Source: Achatina immaculata
Lineage: Eukaryota > Mollusca > Gastropoda > Stylommatophora > Achatinidae
Direction: 5' to 3'
Assembly (NCBI GenBank): GCA_009760885.1
Contig: CM019717.1
Span: 50,305,366 to 50,369,365, forward strand
DNA length: 64,000 nucleotides
Position numbers and translations under genes: made by a program. Below the pieces are notes generated by a model, which saw nothing but the letters and a program-made list of their open reading frames with translations, ran no database searches and was not told the origin of the DNA. Numbering within the stretch: the first letter of the stretch is position 1; each line of letters opens with the position of its first letter. Positions 13,401-20,812 of this stretch are shown here, in pieces.

Positions 13401-16400
13401 GAGTTCTTCAAATATCATGGACACAAAAAAGAACAAATATATCCATACTGCAAGAACTCAATATTGAAGAAGGCTGGCTAGTAAAGAAGATTAAAGAGAG
13501 AAAACTTAAATATTTTGGACACTATATGTCATGATAATCTAGAGAAAACCATCTTGGAAGGGTACATAATGGGAAAAAGAAAGAGGAAGAACAAGGCGAA
13601 GATGGCTGCAGGACATCGTTGATGATCTGCAAATGGACGCATCAGCAGCAGGCCATCTTTCTCACAACCGAGAGGCCTACAGGAGTGCTGTTAGGGAGGC
13701 AAAGTTCCGCAAGGGACATGCAAATGAATGAATGAATTTGGCCTATATTAACAGTGTCATCTAGAGTTTCATGTGGTCAACCTCTTTTTCTTCAGCTTCT
13801 ACTTGATAGCTTGTTTTGGGATTCTGACTGTTTCTTCTCATCATGCTATGCAGATGTTATAAATAGATGTGACAGAAAGTCTAGATTACCTTAGATTTTG
13901 GAAATCATCTTTTTGTAAGCAGCGCTTTGTGCCAGTTGTCTGTGTTGTATTTATGCTGTTTGTCGTTGGTGTTGTAGATCTTTTTTTATATACATCTTGA
14001 TAATGTCCAACATTCTGTATGGCATTGAAAAGGGATAAATTAAAATGTTCAGAGTGAAAGAAATTTTTAAATAAAAAGGAAGAAAGAAAGAAACATTCAA
14101 CTATTACCCAGACAGCAACAAAAAATGTAAGAATCTATACATTTTAGATTTAAGTACCCTATTTCCTATCATTTTTAAAATGTTTTATGAATTACCATTT
14201 CTAAAATACCTCCTAAATTTGTTATGTTGAAGAGAATGCCAGTGTCATACACCAAAACTTGACATATTTTATGAAAGGTGGACAGAAACAAACAAAAAAA
14301 AAACTGGTGTATTTTTGAACAGTTCAGGTAAGTTTGCTATTTTTAGCCTCCAATTCATTAGCCTAGTGCTGTGGTGGTGTAGTGGTTAGTGCACTTGCCT
14401 TCTAATTAGAAGTTCCCTGGTTCAGTTTTGCACTTGTGCGAAATTCTTTCAGACTGACCGCCACCGGGGTCAACCCAGCCTAAAAAAAATGGGTACTTGG
14501 GGTTTATCTAGGAAAACAACGACATTTTCTGTCATCTCTACCTCAAATGTTGCAGTGGGCTGGAAATGTAAAGGCACTAACACTTCACTCCCCTATGGCA
14601 TGCAAATCCTACATGACAGAGATTTCATTAGGTTATTAATATCTGCTAGCTTTCCTTTAACTTGCTTTTTTATCTTCTGGTATTTCATTAGTTTGCTGTT
14701 AACATCTAGCATTTCTTTACTATTACCTACTAACATTTCATTAGTTTTTAGTTGTCTGCTAGCATATCATTTTTTGTTTTTTCCTCTTCAAGATGTTCAA
14801 ACCGGTACACTACAGTTGACTGGCCATAGTGAGGGTACACCAGCCACACAGGGTTTGCAGACACTAACAATGACCAATGCAAGTCCAACATCAGCATCCA
14901 ATACTACAGGAGGTACCACTATTGTACAGTATGCCCAGGGTCCAGATGGCCAGTTTTATATTCCAGGTAAATTCCTATATTGTGTTAGGTAGGAAGAATG
15001 AGTGTTTGCTCTAATTACACTGCTAATTACAACTGACAGAACTGAGATATGAAATGACTTTGAGCGCCTTGTGCGTTTTTTGTTTTTTTTTCAACTTGCA
15101 GTCTGTTCTTTCTTTTTCTTTTTTTTTAAATAGCCGTCCTCATCAAGAAGGTTGTAGGTTTTGACCCACTTATAAAATTAGGCACTTGACGCTGTAATGC
15201 TGAAGAAAATAGCCCCAGAAGATGGAGCCTGCATAATGAGGCATACTACATTGTGCTATGCACACAGGTGCTAGTGAATGATAGGAAAGTAGAGAACATA
15301 CGAATGTCAGACCTGGAAATAGTGGGTGATTGCAAAAAACCACCAGCAGCTTTTTTTTTTTTTTTTAAATGCCCGCATGGGCTTGCTAGATAATTTTACC
15401 ACATGTGTGGTGGGGTTTTGTAGAAACCAGCTATTGACAACAGTAACCAGACTAACTTTACAAAGAATTTAGAAACACATTTAAAATGCCATCTTAAATT
15501 AACACCCAAGAAGAGCTAACATATTGAAACGCAAAGACCGTTAATCTATAGACTTTAAAAAGGCATTTGATAGCATACACAGAGAATCATTATGGAGGAT
15601 TTTAAGAATATATGAAATACCATCTAAGATTGTCAACATCATTAGTGACTTTTACAATGTTTGTGCAGTCAGTACAGACGAAGGAATGATTGAATGGTTC
15701 CAGATTGAAATAGGCATGAAACAAGGATGTGTATTATCTCCCTTGCTTTTCGGAATTGCCATAGACTTCATAATGAAAAAATGTTGCAAAGATAAAATGA
15801 GCATTGATTGGGTACGTGAGACCCAACTGGAAGATCTTGATTTTGCAGATGGCATAATTCTTATCACCGACAATATGAAATCAATGCAAGTAAAAACAGA
15901 TACCCTGTCTTCAGTGATCAGGACTTGAAATTAACGAGGATAAAATAAAAATAATGAAGGTTCTCATTAATGACAAAGGACAGATATATTCGTAGAAAGA
16001 ACAGCTGTTGAAGAAGTAAACCATTTTGCATATCTCTGCAGCTATATAGACCACAATAGTGGTACCAGAAAAGAAGTTAGAATTCGAATTGCCAAAGCAG
16101 CATTGACCTTCAAGAATCTTGAGAACATAGGGTTCAAAAGTTATAAGCACAAAAACCAAGTTAAGATTATTCATTTCAAATGTAATATCAACCCTCATTT
16201 ATGTGAAAGCTGGAAACAACTAAAGAAATAGACAAGAAATTAGACTCTTTCAAAAACAAATGCCTAACGAAAATATTCTGTATAAAGTGGAACAAATTCA
16301 AGAACAACTCAGATATCAGACAGATGAGCAAACAACCTGTCTCATGGGTGATCAGAAAAAGAAGATAGACATATATCGGTCATGTGATGAGAAGAAACAA

Positions 16401-18459
16401 TCAGAGAATCCTGAAAAAAGAAATCAAATGGAACACAACAGGCCAGAGTTATAAGTCAGTTCACCCACAATTCAGTGGGTATAACATCCTTTGATGAGAT
16501 TGAAAAACTCGCCGAAGACAGGATATCTTGGTGAACTACCATGCGGGCCATATGTGATGTTTAACAGCACGGGAAGGATGTAAGATAACCTGAATTGAAT
16601 GACCTATACAACAAATGCATCCACAATACCACGCAATTCAGATTCAAAACTGTTCATATTTAAAGCTGAATAACCTTACAAAATGCTTGTGGCATCAGAT
16701 AGCTCTTCTTAGCATGCAGCCATGGACAGATCAACCACAATTGATGAAATTTACTGATGCTTATTTTAATCCACCACAGGAAGTGGTGATTTATTGGTGG
16801 GGGATGCTTGTATAACTGATTTCAAGGTTCTGTGGTTCAGCACAGAGTTTATTGTAGTCTATGTTTGATCATGTCGAAGCCAATTGTTATCCAAGTCATA
16901 TGCACAGATGAGCTTATTAGTTTGTCTTATTTCATTTATAATGACTGAAATTGACTTTGACTTTTCTAGTCTAAGGATGTACGAGTTTTCACTCTTTCTC
17001 TTGTGACAGGTAGTGGAATGATCAGGTCTTTTTTAGTTGTTCTATATCTCTGTTCTCTATGTTAATGATTAGATGCGTTTGGTGGTATCGGGTTCTTCTG
17101 AAGATCTTTCAGTGCACTGCAGTCCAGCAGGTATTGTTTCACTTCTTGTTATTTGCAGTGCACAGTGTTATTTGTCAGCAATCACTCTGTGTAAGTGTTG
17201 TCTAAGGATGGTTTGTCCTGTGAACAGCCTGAAGATTGTGCACTGGTCTCTACTGCTTAAGCTTATAATAGCTGAAATACTCGTAGCTTATTATAATCCT
17301 TGTATGATGCCTGAATTTGTGTTGGAACCATCTAATGGAGCAAACAGTTTGTGACAAGTGAAATATGAACATAATTAAATAATCACTTTATTTCATTGTC
17401 AAAGTGAAACAGTCTGCTACATCATCTTCTGTCTTCCATTCTGTAGTTGGAGGAACTAATGTTCAAGCATACCAGATTGCAGCACCAGGTTCTTTAGCAC
17501 AAGGGGTTGTTATGGCAACAGGTAGCCCCATCTCGAGCCCCCAGCATATGTCTGAAGAGGGGTCTAGGAAACGAGAACTTCGTTTATTAAAAAACAGGTA
17601 ATGAGTGTCTTTATTTGAAGATGATTGTATGTAGTTCATCCATTTCTTTTTTCTTCCAAAATTTTACATAGATCATAATTTGAGAAGATAATTTTTTGTC
17701 ATGTATTTGAGTGAACTCTTTCACTCTCATGCTCTGGCAGAATAAATTTTGATGAGAAATTTTGGTAGAAAGAAACTGGAAGGGAGTTGCTTTACTCTGT
17801 AATTTAAAGATATGGCTTGGGTTAGAAATGTGCTACTTTTCATTTTATTTAAACTTTCCCCAAATATCGCTTTGAGTGTTGATTCCAGTTAGGTGTGCAA
17901 AGATCTACCAAGACTGCCAGTGTTGTTTTGGGGTAAAGGGGTTAATATACTAATAGCATGATTAATAGAAATATTGTTGCTTCTAGTAAGATAAGGCAGA
18001 GGAAGTTTGTTTAGATAGGGTAGCGTTTGATATAAAGTGACAATAACAAGAGTTAATATACTAAATAGCATGATAAATAGAAATATTGTTGCTTCTAGTA
18101 AAATACGGCAGAGGAAGTTTGTTTAGATAGGGCAATGTTTGATTTAAAGTGACAATAACAAGAGTTAATATACTAATAGCATGATTAATGGAAATATTGT
18201 TGCTTCTAGTAAGATACGGCAGAGGAAGTTTGTTTAGGTAGGGCAACTTTTTATATAAAGTGACAATAACAAGAGTTGAATTCGTGGTTGAGCCTTTTAC
18301 TGTCTCATCCACAGAGAGGCAGCCAGAGAATGCAGACGAAAGAAGAAAGAGTATGTCAAATGCTTGGAAAATAGAGTTGCAGTTTTGGAGAACCAGAACA
18401 AGACACTGATTGAGGAATTGAAAGCCCTTAAAGAATTATATTGTCAAAAAGATGCGTGA
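1236..18459 (+). CDS. CREB1: CREB/CREM/ATF1-family bZIP transcription factor, six coding exons
   Basis: Joining 1236-1409, 2194-2279, 5851-5936, 14793-14966, 17447-17597 and 18315-18459 gives 816 nt, an uninterrupted 271-residue frame with stop at 18457-18459; every junction has AG acceptor and GT donor and the phases agree. Residues about 73-95 form the kinase-inducible domain, with PKA box RRPSYRKIL and Ser85 corresponding to vertebrate CREB Ser133. Residues about 136-185 resemble the Q2 activation region (GLQTLTMTNA, YAQGPDGQ, VQAYQI). Residues about 215-271 are the bZIP: basic NREAARECRRKKKEYVKC, then leucines 241, 248, 255 and 262. Known family role: nuclear dimer binding cAMP response elements and recruiting CBP/p300 when the KID serine is phosphorylated. 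Upstream non-coding exons must lie before 1234. CREB versus CREM/ATF1 cannot be separated here; invertebrates usually have one such gene. Confidence 0.93.
1410..2193 (+). other. CREB intron 1
   Basis: AT-rich intron with a short (TA)n run near 1592-1612 and several poly(A)/poly(T) runs. I see no mobile element. Confidence 0.6.
2194..2279 (+). CDS. CREB1: CREB coding exon 2 (KID, first half)
   Basis: The exon follows the acceptor ...CACCTTCAG and ends at donor GTATTT (2280). It codes VAAVDEDLSSDDSEAKKRRE and the start of the PKA box RRPSYR. The acidic/serine stretch SSDDSEAKKRREILARR corresponds to KID helix A with upstream CK2/GSK3-type serines. The final arginine codon is split with exon 3 (phase 2). 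Confidence 0.93.
3075..3365 (+). mobile_element. LINE-F fragment, C-terminal end with GAA-type tail
   Basis: The + strand codes SRLKIDPNEICAPGTGKM, then GEHILQECLTF and RKLYGVMHQLQ. This is the Cys/His-rich C-terminus found after RNase H in some LINEs. The sequence ends in GAAGAAGATGATACAG, a short-repeat tail as in the 29.5-30.0 kb copy. It is 5'-truncated and has lost its reading frame. It lies in CREB intron 2, in the same orientation as the gene. Confidence 0.65.
3600..4790 (+). mobile_element. LINE-E fragment with RNase H and C-terminal CCHC-like end, interrupted by an R335 repeat
   Basis: Around 3697-3740 the + strand codes WIHAYTDGSAFKE, carrying the first RNase H aspartate motif (YTDGSA). 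Around 4035-4075 it codes a decayed SECADRLAKNGT, the last RNase H block. Downstream are YLPEPN, FRLRTGH and, after 4651, a segment matching LLDCSALKDL. Several stops and frame changes show decay. The element is split at 4318-4650 by an R335 insertion with a 9 bp duplication; uninterrupted versions of the same site exist at 9660-9680 and 56885-56920. A (TA)n run ends it at 4763-4781. Confidence 0.7.
4318..4650 (-). repeat. R335 repeat copy 1, bounded by 9 bp direct repeats
   Basis: The 333 bp insertion in LINE-E is flanked by TGCATGCAC at 4309-4317 and 4651-4659. Homologous LINE-E copies lack the insert, so both ends are exact. In the orientation that places a GAA-type tail at the 3' end (minus strand), it begins near a hairpin (CACTGTTT/AAACAGTG) and ends CTGAAGAAGGA. 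There is no clear coding potential and no matched terminal inverted repeats. It is probably a SINE-like retroposon, of unknown family. Confidence 0.75.
4791..5850 (+). other. Rest of CREB intron 2
   Basis: Unique-looking AT-rich intron sequence with a short (GA)n at 5581-5596 and a poly(T) run at 5731. No repeat family or exon is recognised. Confidence 0.5.
5851..5936 (+). CDS. CREB1: CREB coding exon 3 (KID, second half)
   Basis: The acceptor is TTATTTCCACAG (to 5850) and the donor GTAAGC starts at 5937. The first base completes the split arginine, then KILNDLSSPVSKMDDDSNSS follows. KILNDL is the hydrophobic KID helix B that contacts the CBP KIX domain. The exon ends with one base of a codon (phase 1), which fits exon 4. 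It is followed by an 8.9 kb intron crowded with transposons. Confidence 0.92.
6758..8987 (-). mobile_element. piggyBac-type DNA transposon, nearly complete
   Basis: The 2230 bp element is flanked by TTAA at 6754-6757 and 8988-8991. Its ends read CACTTTGTTGACC and, on the other strand, CACTTCCCGGGCC, a short imperfect terminal inverted repeat beginning CACTT. TTAA targets with precise duplication are the hallmark of the superfamily. It encodes one transposase on the minus strand, broken by a single frameshift. It sits in CREB intron 3, antisense to the gene. Confidence 0.93.
6911..8711 (-). pseudogene. piggyBac transposase (DDE_Tnp_1_7 type), one frameshift
   Basis: Two overlapping frames, 7680-8711 (N-terminal 343 residues) and 6911-7732 (C-terminal part), cover a transposase of roughly 590 residues, the usual piggyBac length. 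The N-terminus is acidic (DSETSGDSDCDS). Catalytic-core blocks are present: LSLDEGMIPWRGR with the first Asp, IYQDNYYNS with the second, and DYNKHMKGVDRADQYLS with the third and fourth. The C-terminus is a Cys/His-rich zinc-finger-like domain starting RKCRVCSVNGKR. The reading frame shifts near 7780-7800, between the first and second catalytic Asp. All four acidic residues remain, so inactivation looks recent. Confidence 0.93.
9600..9785 (+). mobile_element. LINE-E 3' fragment
   Basis: The sequence is parallel to 4651-4760 and 56870-57030, including the block around tgcatgcagcacaacagaca and gaaaaacctgatacc. Only the C-terminal end remains, out of frame. A SINE follows directly. Confidence 0.65.
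9786..10015 (+). repeat. tRNA-headed SINE
   Basis: Box A-like TAGCTGAGTTG and box B-like AGGTTCAGTCC start the element. The body includes CTGGGTTCACCCACC and tcatgtgctgaaggtcatgg, the same as in the 425-660 copy in reverse. The 3' end is AT-rich (accattaaatatgaaag). Confidence 0.78.
10264..10400 (-). mobile_element. LINE-A 3' end fragment
   Basis: Its reverse complement ends TTTAATGGCACGGGAAGGAT then GTAAGATAA, matching the 3' ends at 16.57, 20.78 and 63.54 kb. The fragment is 5'-truncated and carries only the last coding codons and terminus. Confidence 0.7.
10563..12717 (+). repeat. GAA-tailed tandem-repeat complex (retroelement 3' region)
   Basis: A block of about 240 bp (gctgccg...gtg, atggcacctctgctctagag, cctaaaccggcttaaccc) is present twice, with a third partial copy at 11086-11173. 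After a 907 bp TTAA-flanked insertion the sequence resumes and contains three diverged ~92 bp units (gggcaaccacctctcacc...agtccaac) at 12215-12480. It ends with a ~230 bp unit and (GAA)n at 12707-12717. The last unit is duplicated at 50551-50779. It looks like the non-coding 3' part of a retroelement; no domain is visible. Confidence 0.6.
11174..12080. mobile_element. TTAA-flanked non-autonomous DNA element (piggyBac-type MITE)
   Basis: The 907 bp insert sits between TTAA at 11170-11173 and 12081-12084. Its ends are CTCTTTCTGAGCG and, on the other strand, CTCTTCCCAGGCG (9 of 13 identical). The uninterrupted target cctaaaccggcttaaccc occurs twice nearby (about 10787 and 11062), so the insertion is exact. 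Internal blocks (atttccatgt, taaatgaata, ttttaggaaaaaa) align with the TTAA element at 28.5 kb. A 107-codon minus-strand frame at 11617-11940 has no recognisable motif and may be chance. Confidence 0.85.
12737..13741 (+). mobile_element. LINE-B, reverse transcriptase half, 5'-truncated
   Basis: An open stretch at 12737-13342 codes RT blocks: IKQGAHQRCILSPYLFSLYA, then IRYSDDTLLLS (a YADD-type box with Ser for Ala), then ESFEYLGSLLTNNG. After a stop at 13340 the same frame continues with a recognisable C-terminus (AFECKCYRRVLQISWTQKR, KLKYFGH, LQDIVDDLQ). The coding region ends with GHANE and a stop inside the tail, which is AATG repeats. Several small lesions make it inactive. Confidence 0.85.
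14365..14625 (+). repeat. tRNA-headed SINE
   Basis: Starts with GTGGTGTAGTGGTTAGTGCA and a weak box B (CCTGGTTCAG), then a body with CGGGGTCAACCCAGCC. It ends with ggaaatgtaaaggcactaac and acttcactcccctatggca, shared with the 41.8 kb copy. It lies about 170 bp before CREB exon 4. Confidence 0.72.
14793..14966 (+). CDS. CREB1: CREB coding exon 4 (Q2-like activation region)
   Basis: The acceptor is TTTCCTCTTCAAG and the donor GTAAATT starts at 14967. Joined to exon 3 the first codon is Tyr, then VQTGTLQLTGHSEGTPATQG; the stretch GLQTLTMTNA is near-diagnostic of CREB/CREM/ATF1. The open frame extends upstream to 14489 across a SINE and the intron, but those residues are not CREB-like and are excluded. 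Vertebrate CREB has more sequence between KID and this region, so an extra or alternative phase-1 exon within 5937-14792 is possible; I did not find one. Confidence 0.88.
15530..16592 (+). mobile_element. LINE-A, reverse transcriptase fragment
   Basis: The + strand codes FKKAFDSIHRESLWRILR, then GMKQGCVLSPLLFGIAIDFI and DLDFADGIILI. The last is the RT catalytic box with the second Asp replaced by Gly, which would abolish activity. The C-terminus continues in broken frames and reaches the family 3' end GGCACGGGAAGGATGTAAG-like (here agcacgggaaggatgtaaga). It lies in CREB intron 4, same orientation as the gene. Confidence 0.8.
17080..17275 (-). mobile_element. LINE-E fragment
   Basis: The reverse complement matches the C-terminal part of LINE-E (the block coding an FRLRTGH-like run and LDCSALKDL-like region). 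It is short and out of frame, in CREB intron 4. The stretch between the LINE-A end and this fragment (16593-17079) shows nothing recognisable. Confidence 0.55.
17447..17597 (+). CDS. CREB1: CREB coding exon 5 (end of activation region, start of basic region)
   Basis: The acceptor is CATTCTGTAG and the donor GTAATG starts at 17598. It codes GGTNVQAYQIAAPGSLAQGV, then VMATGSPISSPQH and the start of the bZIP, SRKRELRLLKN. The last arginine codon is split (phase 2), placing the intron inside the basic region at KNR/EAAREC. Confidence 0.93.
17940..18273 (+). repeat. Tandem repeat, 3 x about 111 bp, in the last CREB intron
   Basis: Three adjacent copies start at 17940, 18051 and 18163 and share gttaatatactaatagcatg, gaaatattgttgcttctagt and gcagaggaagtttgtttag. 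Copies differ at only a few positions. The array ends 41 bp before the acceptor of the bZIP exon. Confidence 0.92.
18315..18459 (+). CDS. CREB1: CREB final coding exon (basic region and leucine zipper)
   Basis: The acceptor CTCATCCACAG ends at 18314. The exon codes EAARECRRKKKEYVKCLENR and a zipper with leucines spaced by seven, ending ELYCQKDA before TGA. This is essentially the invariant CREB bZIP. The exon begins only about 40 bp after a 3 x 111 bp tandem repeat in the preceding intron. Confidence 0.96.
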
Positions 18460-19341
18460 CTGTGAACATTAGTATTGTACTCTAGAATCCAGACGGCAAT
18501 ATTTTTGTTGTGGCAGACTTCTGCTTGGTAATGCTTTGTCCCAGAGCATGACGCAAGCCGCAGCTCCGAGACGGCTGTAAAGCTGAATCTGTCCGATGTT
18601 GGTCCAGAGCCATTGCCATTTCTCACACTGGAGTCCTTTTTTAATATGGACAAATCCAGAGAAATGTTTTGTTTCTGAGAAGTTTGTAATTGATGGAATT
18701 AATTATAACTTTTTTTTTTTTGCCACTTTTGTTTCATCTTTTATAATGTGTATCATGTGGTTGTTGTACAGATTACCATAGTGTCTCAGATGCTTTCAGC
18801 TCAAATACTAATTGTAAGATATAATTTCTAAATTGGCTGTGATGAAGTTTTGTTGTTATTTTTTTTCTCTCTCTCTTTCTTTTTTTTTTTTTTGCACAAT
18901 AGTTCTTTTGTTGTGTTTATGTGTCTGAGTGTCTCTCTTTTGAATTGTCACAATAATTCTTTCATTGTGTTTCTATGTGTAGGTGTTTTTCTTTCTATTT
19001 TTTTCTTCCTTAGCTGTTACAATAATTCTTTTGTTGTGTTTTGGTGTCTTTTTTTTTTTTTTAGTTGTCACAATAATTCTCTTGCGTTTCTGTGAGTAAG
19101 TGTCTTTCTTTCTTCCAGTTGTAATATACAGTTTTATTTCTATGCCCTTTGTAGGGGAAGATAAGATTGATTTTAATTTGCAATATTTCTTTCTTTCTTA
19201 GAGATTTTGAGGAAAGAAAACTTATTTGTTTCATTTCTTTTATTCAGATAAACAAAATGCTATCATTGCAGTAACATTTTTTTTCTTCCTTCTTCCTTAT
19301 GTTCATGTGTTAAATGTCATTTAATGTAAAAATTCAATAAA
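18460..19341 (+). other. CREB 3' UTR with candidate polyadenylation signal
   Basis: The region after the stop is AT-rich and non-coding. The first good AATAAA is at 19336-19341 (a second one is at 20259-20264). It contains a T-rich diverged tandem repeat at 18880-19130. The true 3' end is inferred; molluscan CREB transcripts may run further. Confidence 0.5.
18880..19130 (+). repeat. Diverged T-rich tandem repeat in the CREB 3' UTR
   Basis: About four units of 60-70 bp, each with a version of gtcacaataattcttttgtt, gtgttt and gtgtctttctttc. Divergence is mainly in poly(T) lengths. Confidence 0.75.
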
Positions 19342-20320
19342 AATGTCCAACAGCGAGATGCCTTAAAAGTTATATCTATACGACACAATGTTACTTGTTA
19401 TAGTTCTTGCTTTGCTTCATCCATTATTTACATTTATAGCAGTAATCTGGCATTATAGATTTTTTTCTCTCTCAGATTTGTAAACTTATTTACCTGTATG
19501 AGTCAAGAGTTTGAATTTTTGTATCTAATTCAAAATCCTGTTTGCATAGTCTTACGAAATCCCATATCCTTTTTAAAAATTTGATATTTTTTTTTCCCAC
19601 AGATGTCTATTGTATAAAAGTTGGATAACAGAGTAGCTGTTTAGTTTCACACATTTCAGTTGGCGTACGTTATTGTATGTGATAATATGTTGCCAGTACA
19701 TTCATGCACGCGGAACTTTATTGCATCTGTCCGGTTCATTCTCAAGTTTGTAAAACGGCATGTGTTTCACGTCATAACAGGGTTAATGCAAGTGATGACT
19801 GACTTGACTCTCTGTAATCTGTGCCTTGTTCATAGACACACACAAAAAATTGCGAGCATTTGCATTATGTATTTGATGCTGAACTCTATGTTGGAAGTAA
19901 GTTGGCCTTGATAATTTGCAGTAAAAGAATACATACATCATTGTTTTCATTTCAGACAGCACTTGATCTTAGATGTATCCATATTTTTTTTTTTGTGTGT
20001 ATGTGACTATTTTAGCACTACAGTTTACACTGGAATTTTTTTTTTTTGTCTATAAATTTTTGTTACTGTTTTTGCGCTTGGTTCAACTTAGCATGATCTG
20101 TAGTGTTGTTACAACAACAAAAAATGAGAATTGTTCTTTTTTTCCATAATCACTTTATTATAAAATCACAAGTGATTGTTTCATAGAGTCATTTCTCCTT
20201 CAGGTTTCAGAGCATGTTTTTCCAATTTACTTTCTCTGTTCCAAAAATTTTTTTGTTTAATAAAAGTGGATGAGGAGCCACAAATCAGGGTAAAAGATGT
20301 AATATGAAAACTGTACTAGT
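19342..20320. other. AT-rich DNA after the CREB 3' end
   Basis: No repeats or coding signal are recognised. It may be additional 3' UTR if the second AATAAA at 20259 is used. Confidence 0.35.
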
Positions 20321-20336
20321 AAATATATATATATAT

Positions 20337-20812
20337 TCAATTCAAATGTAATATCCACCCTCATTTATGCATGTGAAAGCTGGAAAACAACTAAAGAAAT
20401 AGACAAGAAATTAGACTCTTTTGATAACAAATGCCTAAGGAAAATATTCGGCATCAAGTGGAACGAATTCAAGAACAATGCAGAGATAAGACAGATGACT
20501 GAACAACAACTAGTCTCATGGGTGATCAGGAAAAGGAGATGGATATATGCTGGTCACTTGATGAGAAGAAATGATCAGAGAATCCCAGAACAAGCTATCA
20601 AGTGAAACACAACAGGCCAAAGAAAAAGAGGCAGACCGCGTGAAACTCTGATGAGGACATTGTTAAGAGAGGCTAAATTAACAGGCATAAAATCCCTTGA
20701 TGAGGTTGAAAGACTTGCCAAAGACAGGAAAAATTGGTGAACTACCTTGCGAGCCCTATGTGACATTTAACGGCACGGGAAGGATTAAGATAATATATAT
20801 ATATATATATAA
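20337..20812 (+). mobile_element. LINE-A 3' fragment with (TA)n on both sides
   Basis: The sequence codes, in one frame, the terminal LINE-A region (CESWKTTKEI-like, then FDNKCLRKIFGIKWNEFKN). It ends ttaacggcacgggaaggatt followed by AAGATA and (TA)n at 20793-20810. A short (TA)n also precedes it at 20322-20335. Confidence 0.75.

Larger units (their letters stand above)
5937..14792 (+). other. CREB intron 3, transposon-filled (8.9 kb)
   Basis: The intron between the KID and Q2 exons holds, in order, a piggyBac element, a LINE-E tail, a SINE, a LINE-A tail, a GAA-tailed tandem-repeat complex with a TTAA element inside, a LINE-B copy and a SINE. 5937-6753, 8992-9590 and 13742-14364 show no recognisable feature. 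Confidence 0.85.

Noticed and set aside
14489..14792. N-terminal extension of CREB exon 4 as a separate start
   Set aside because: The frame crosses a SINE and T-rich intron, and the acceptor at 14791-14792 matches the phase of exon 3.
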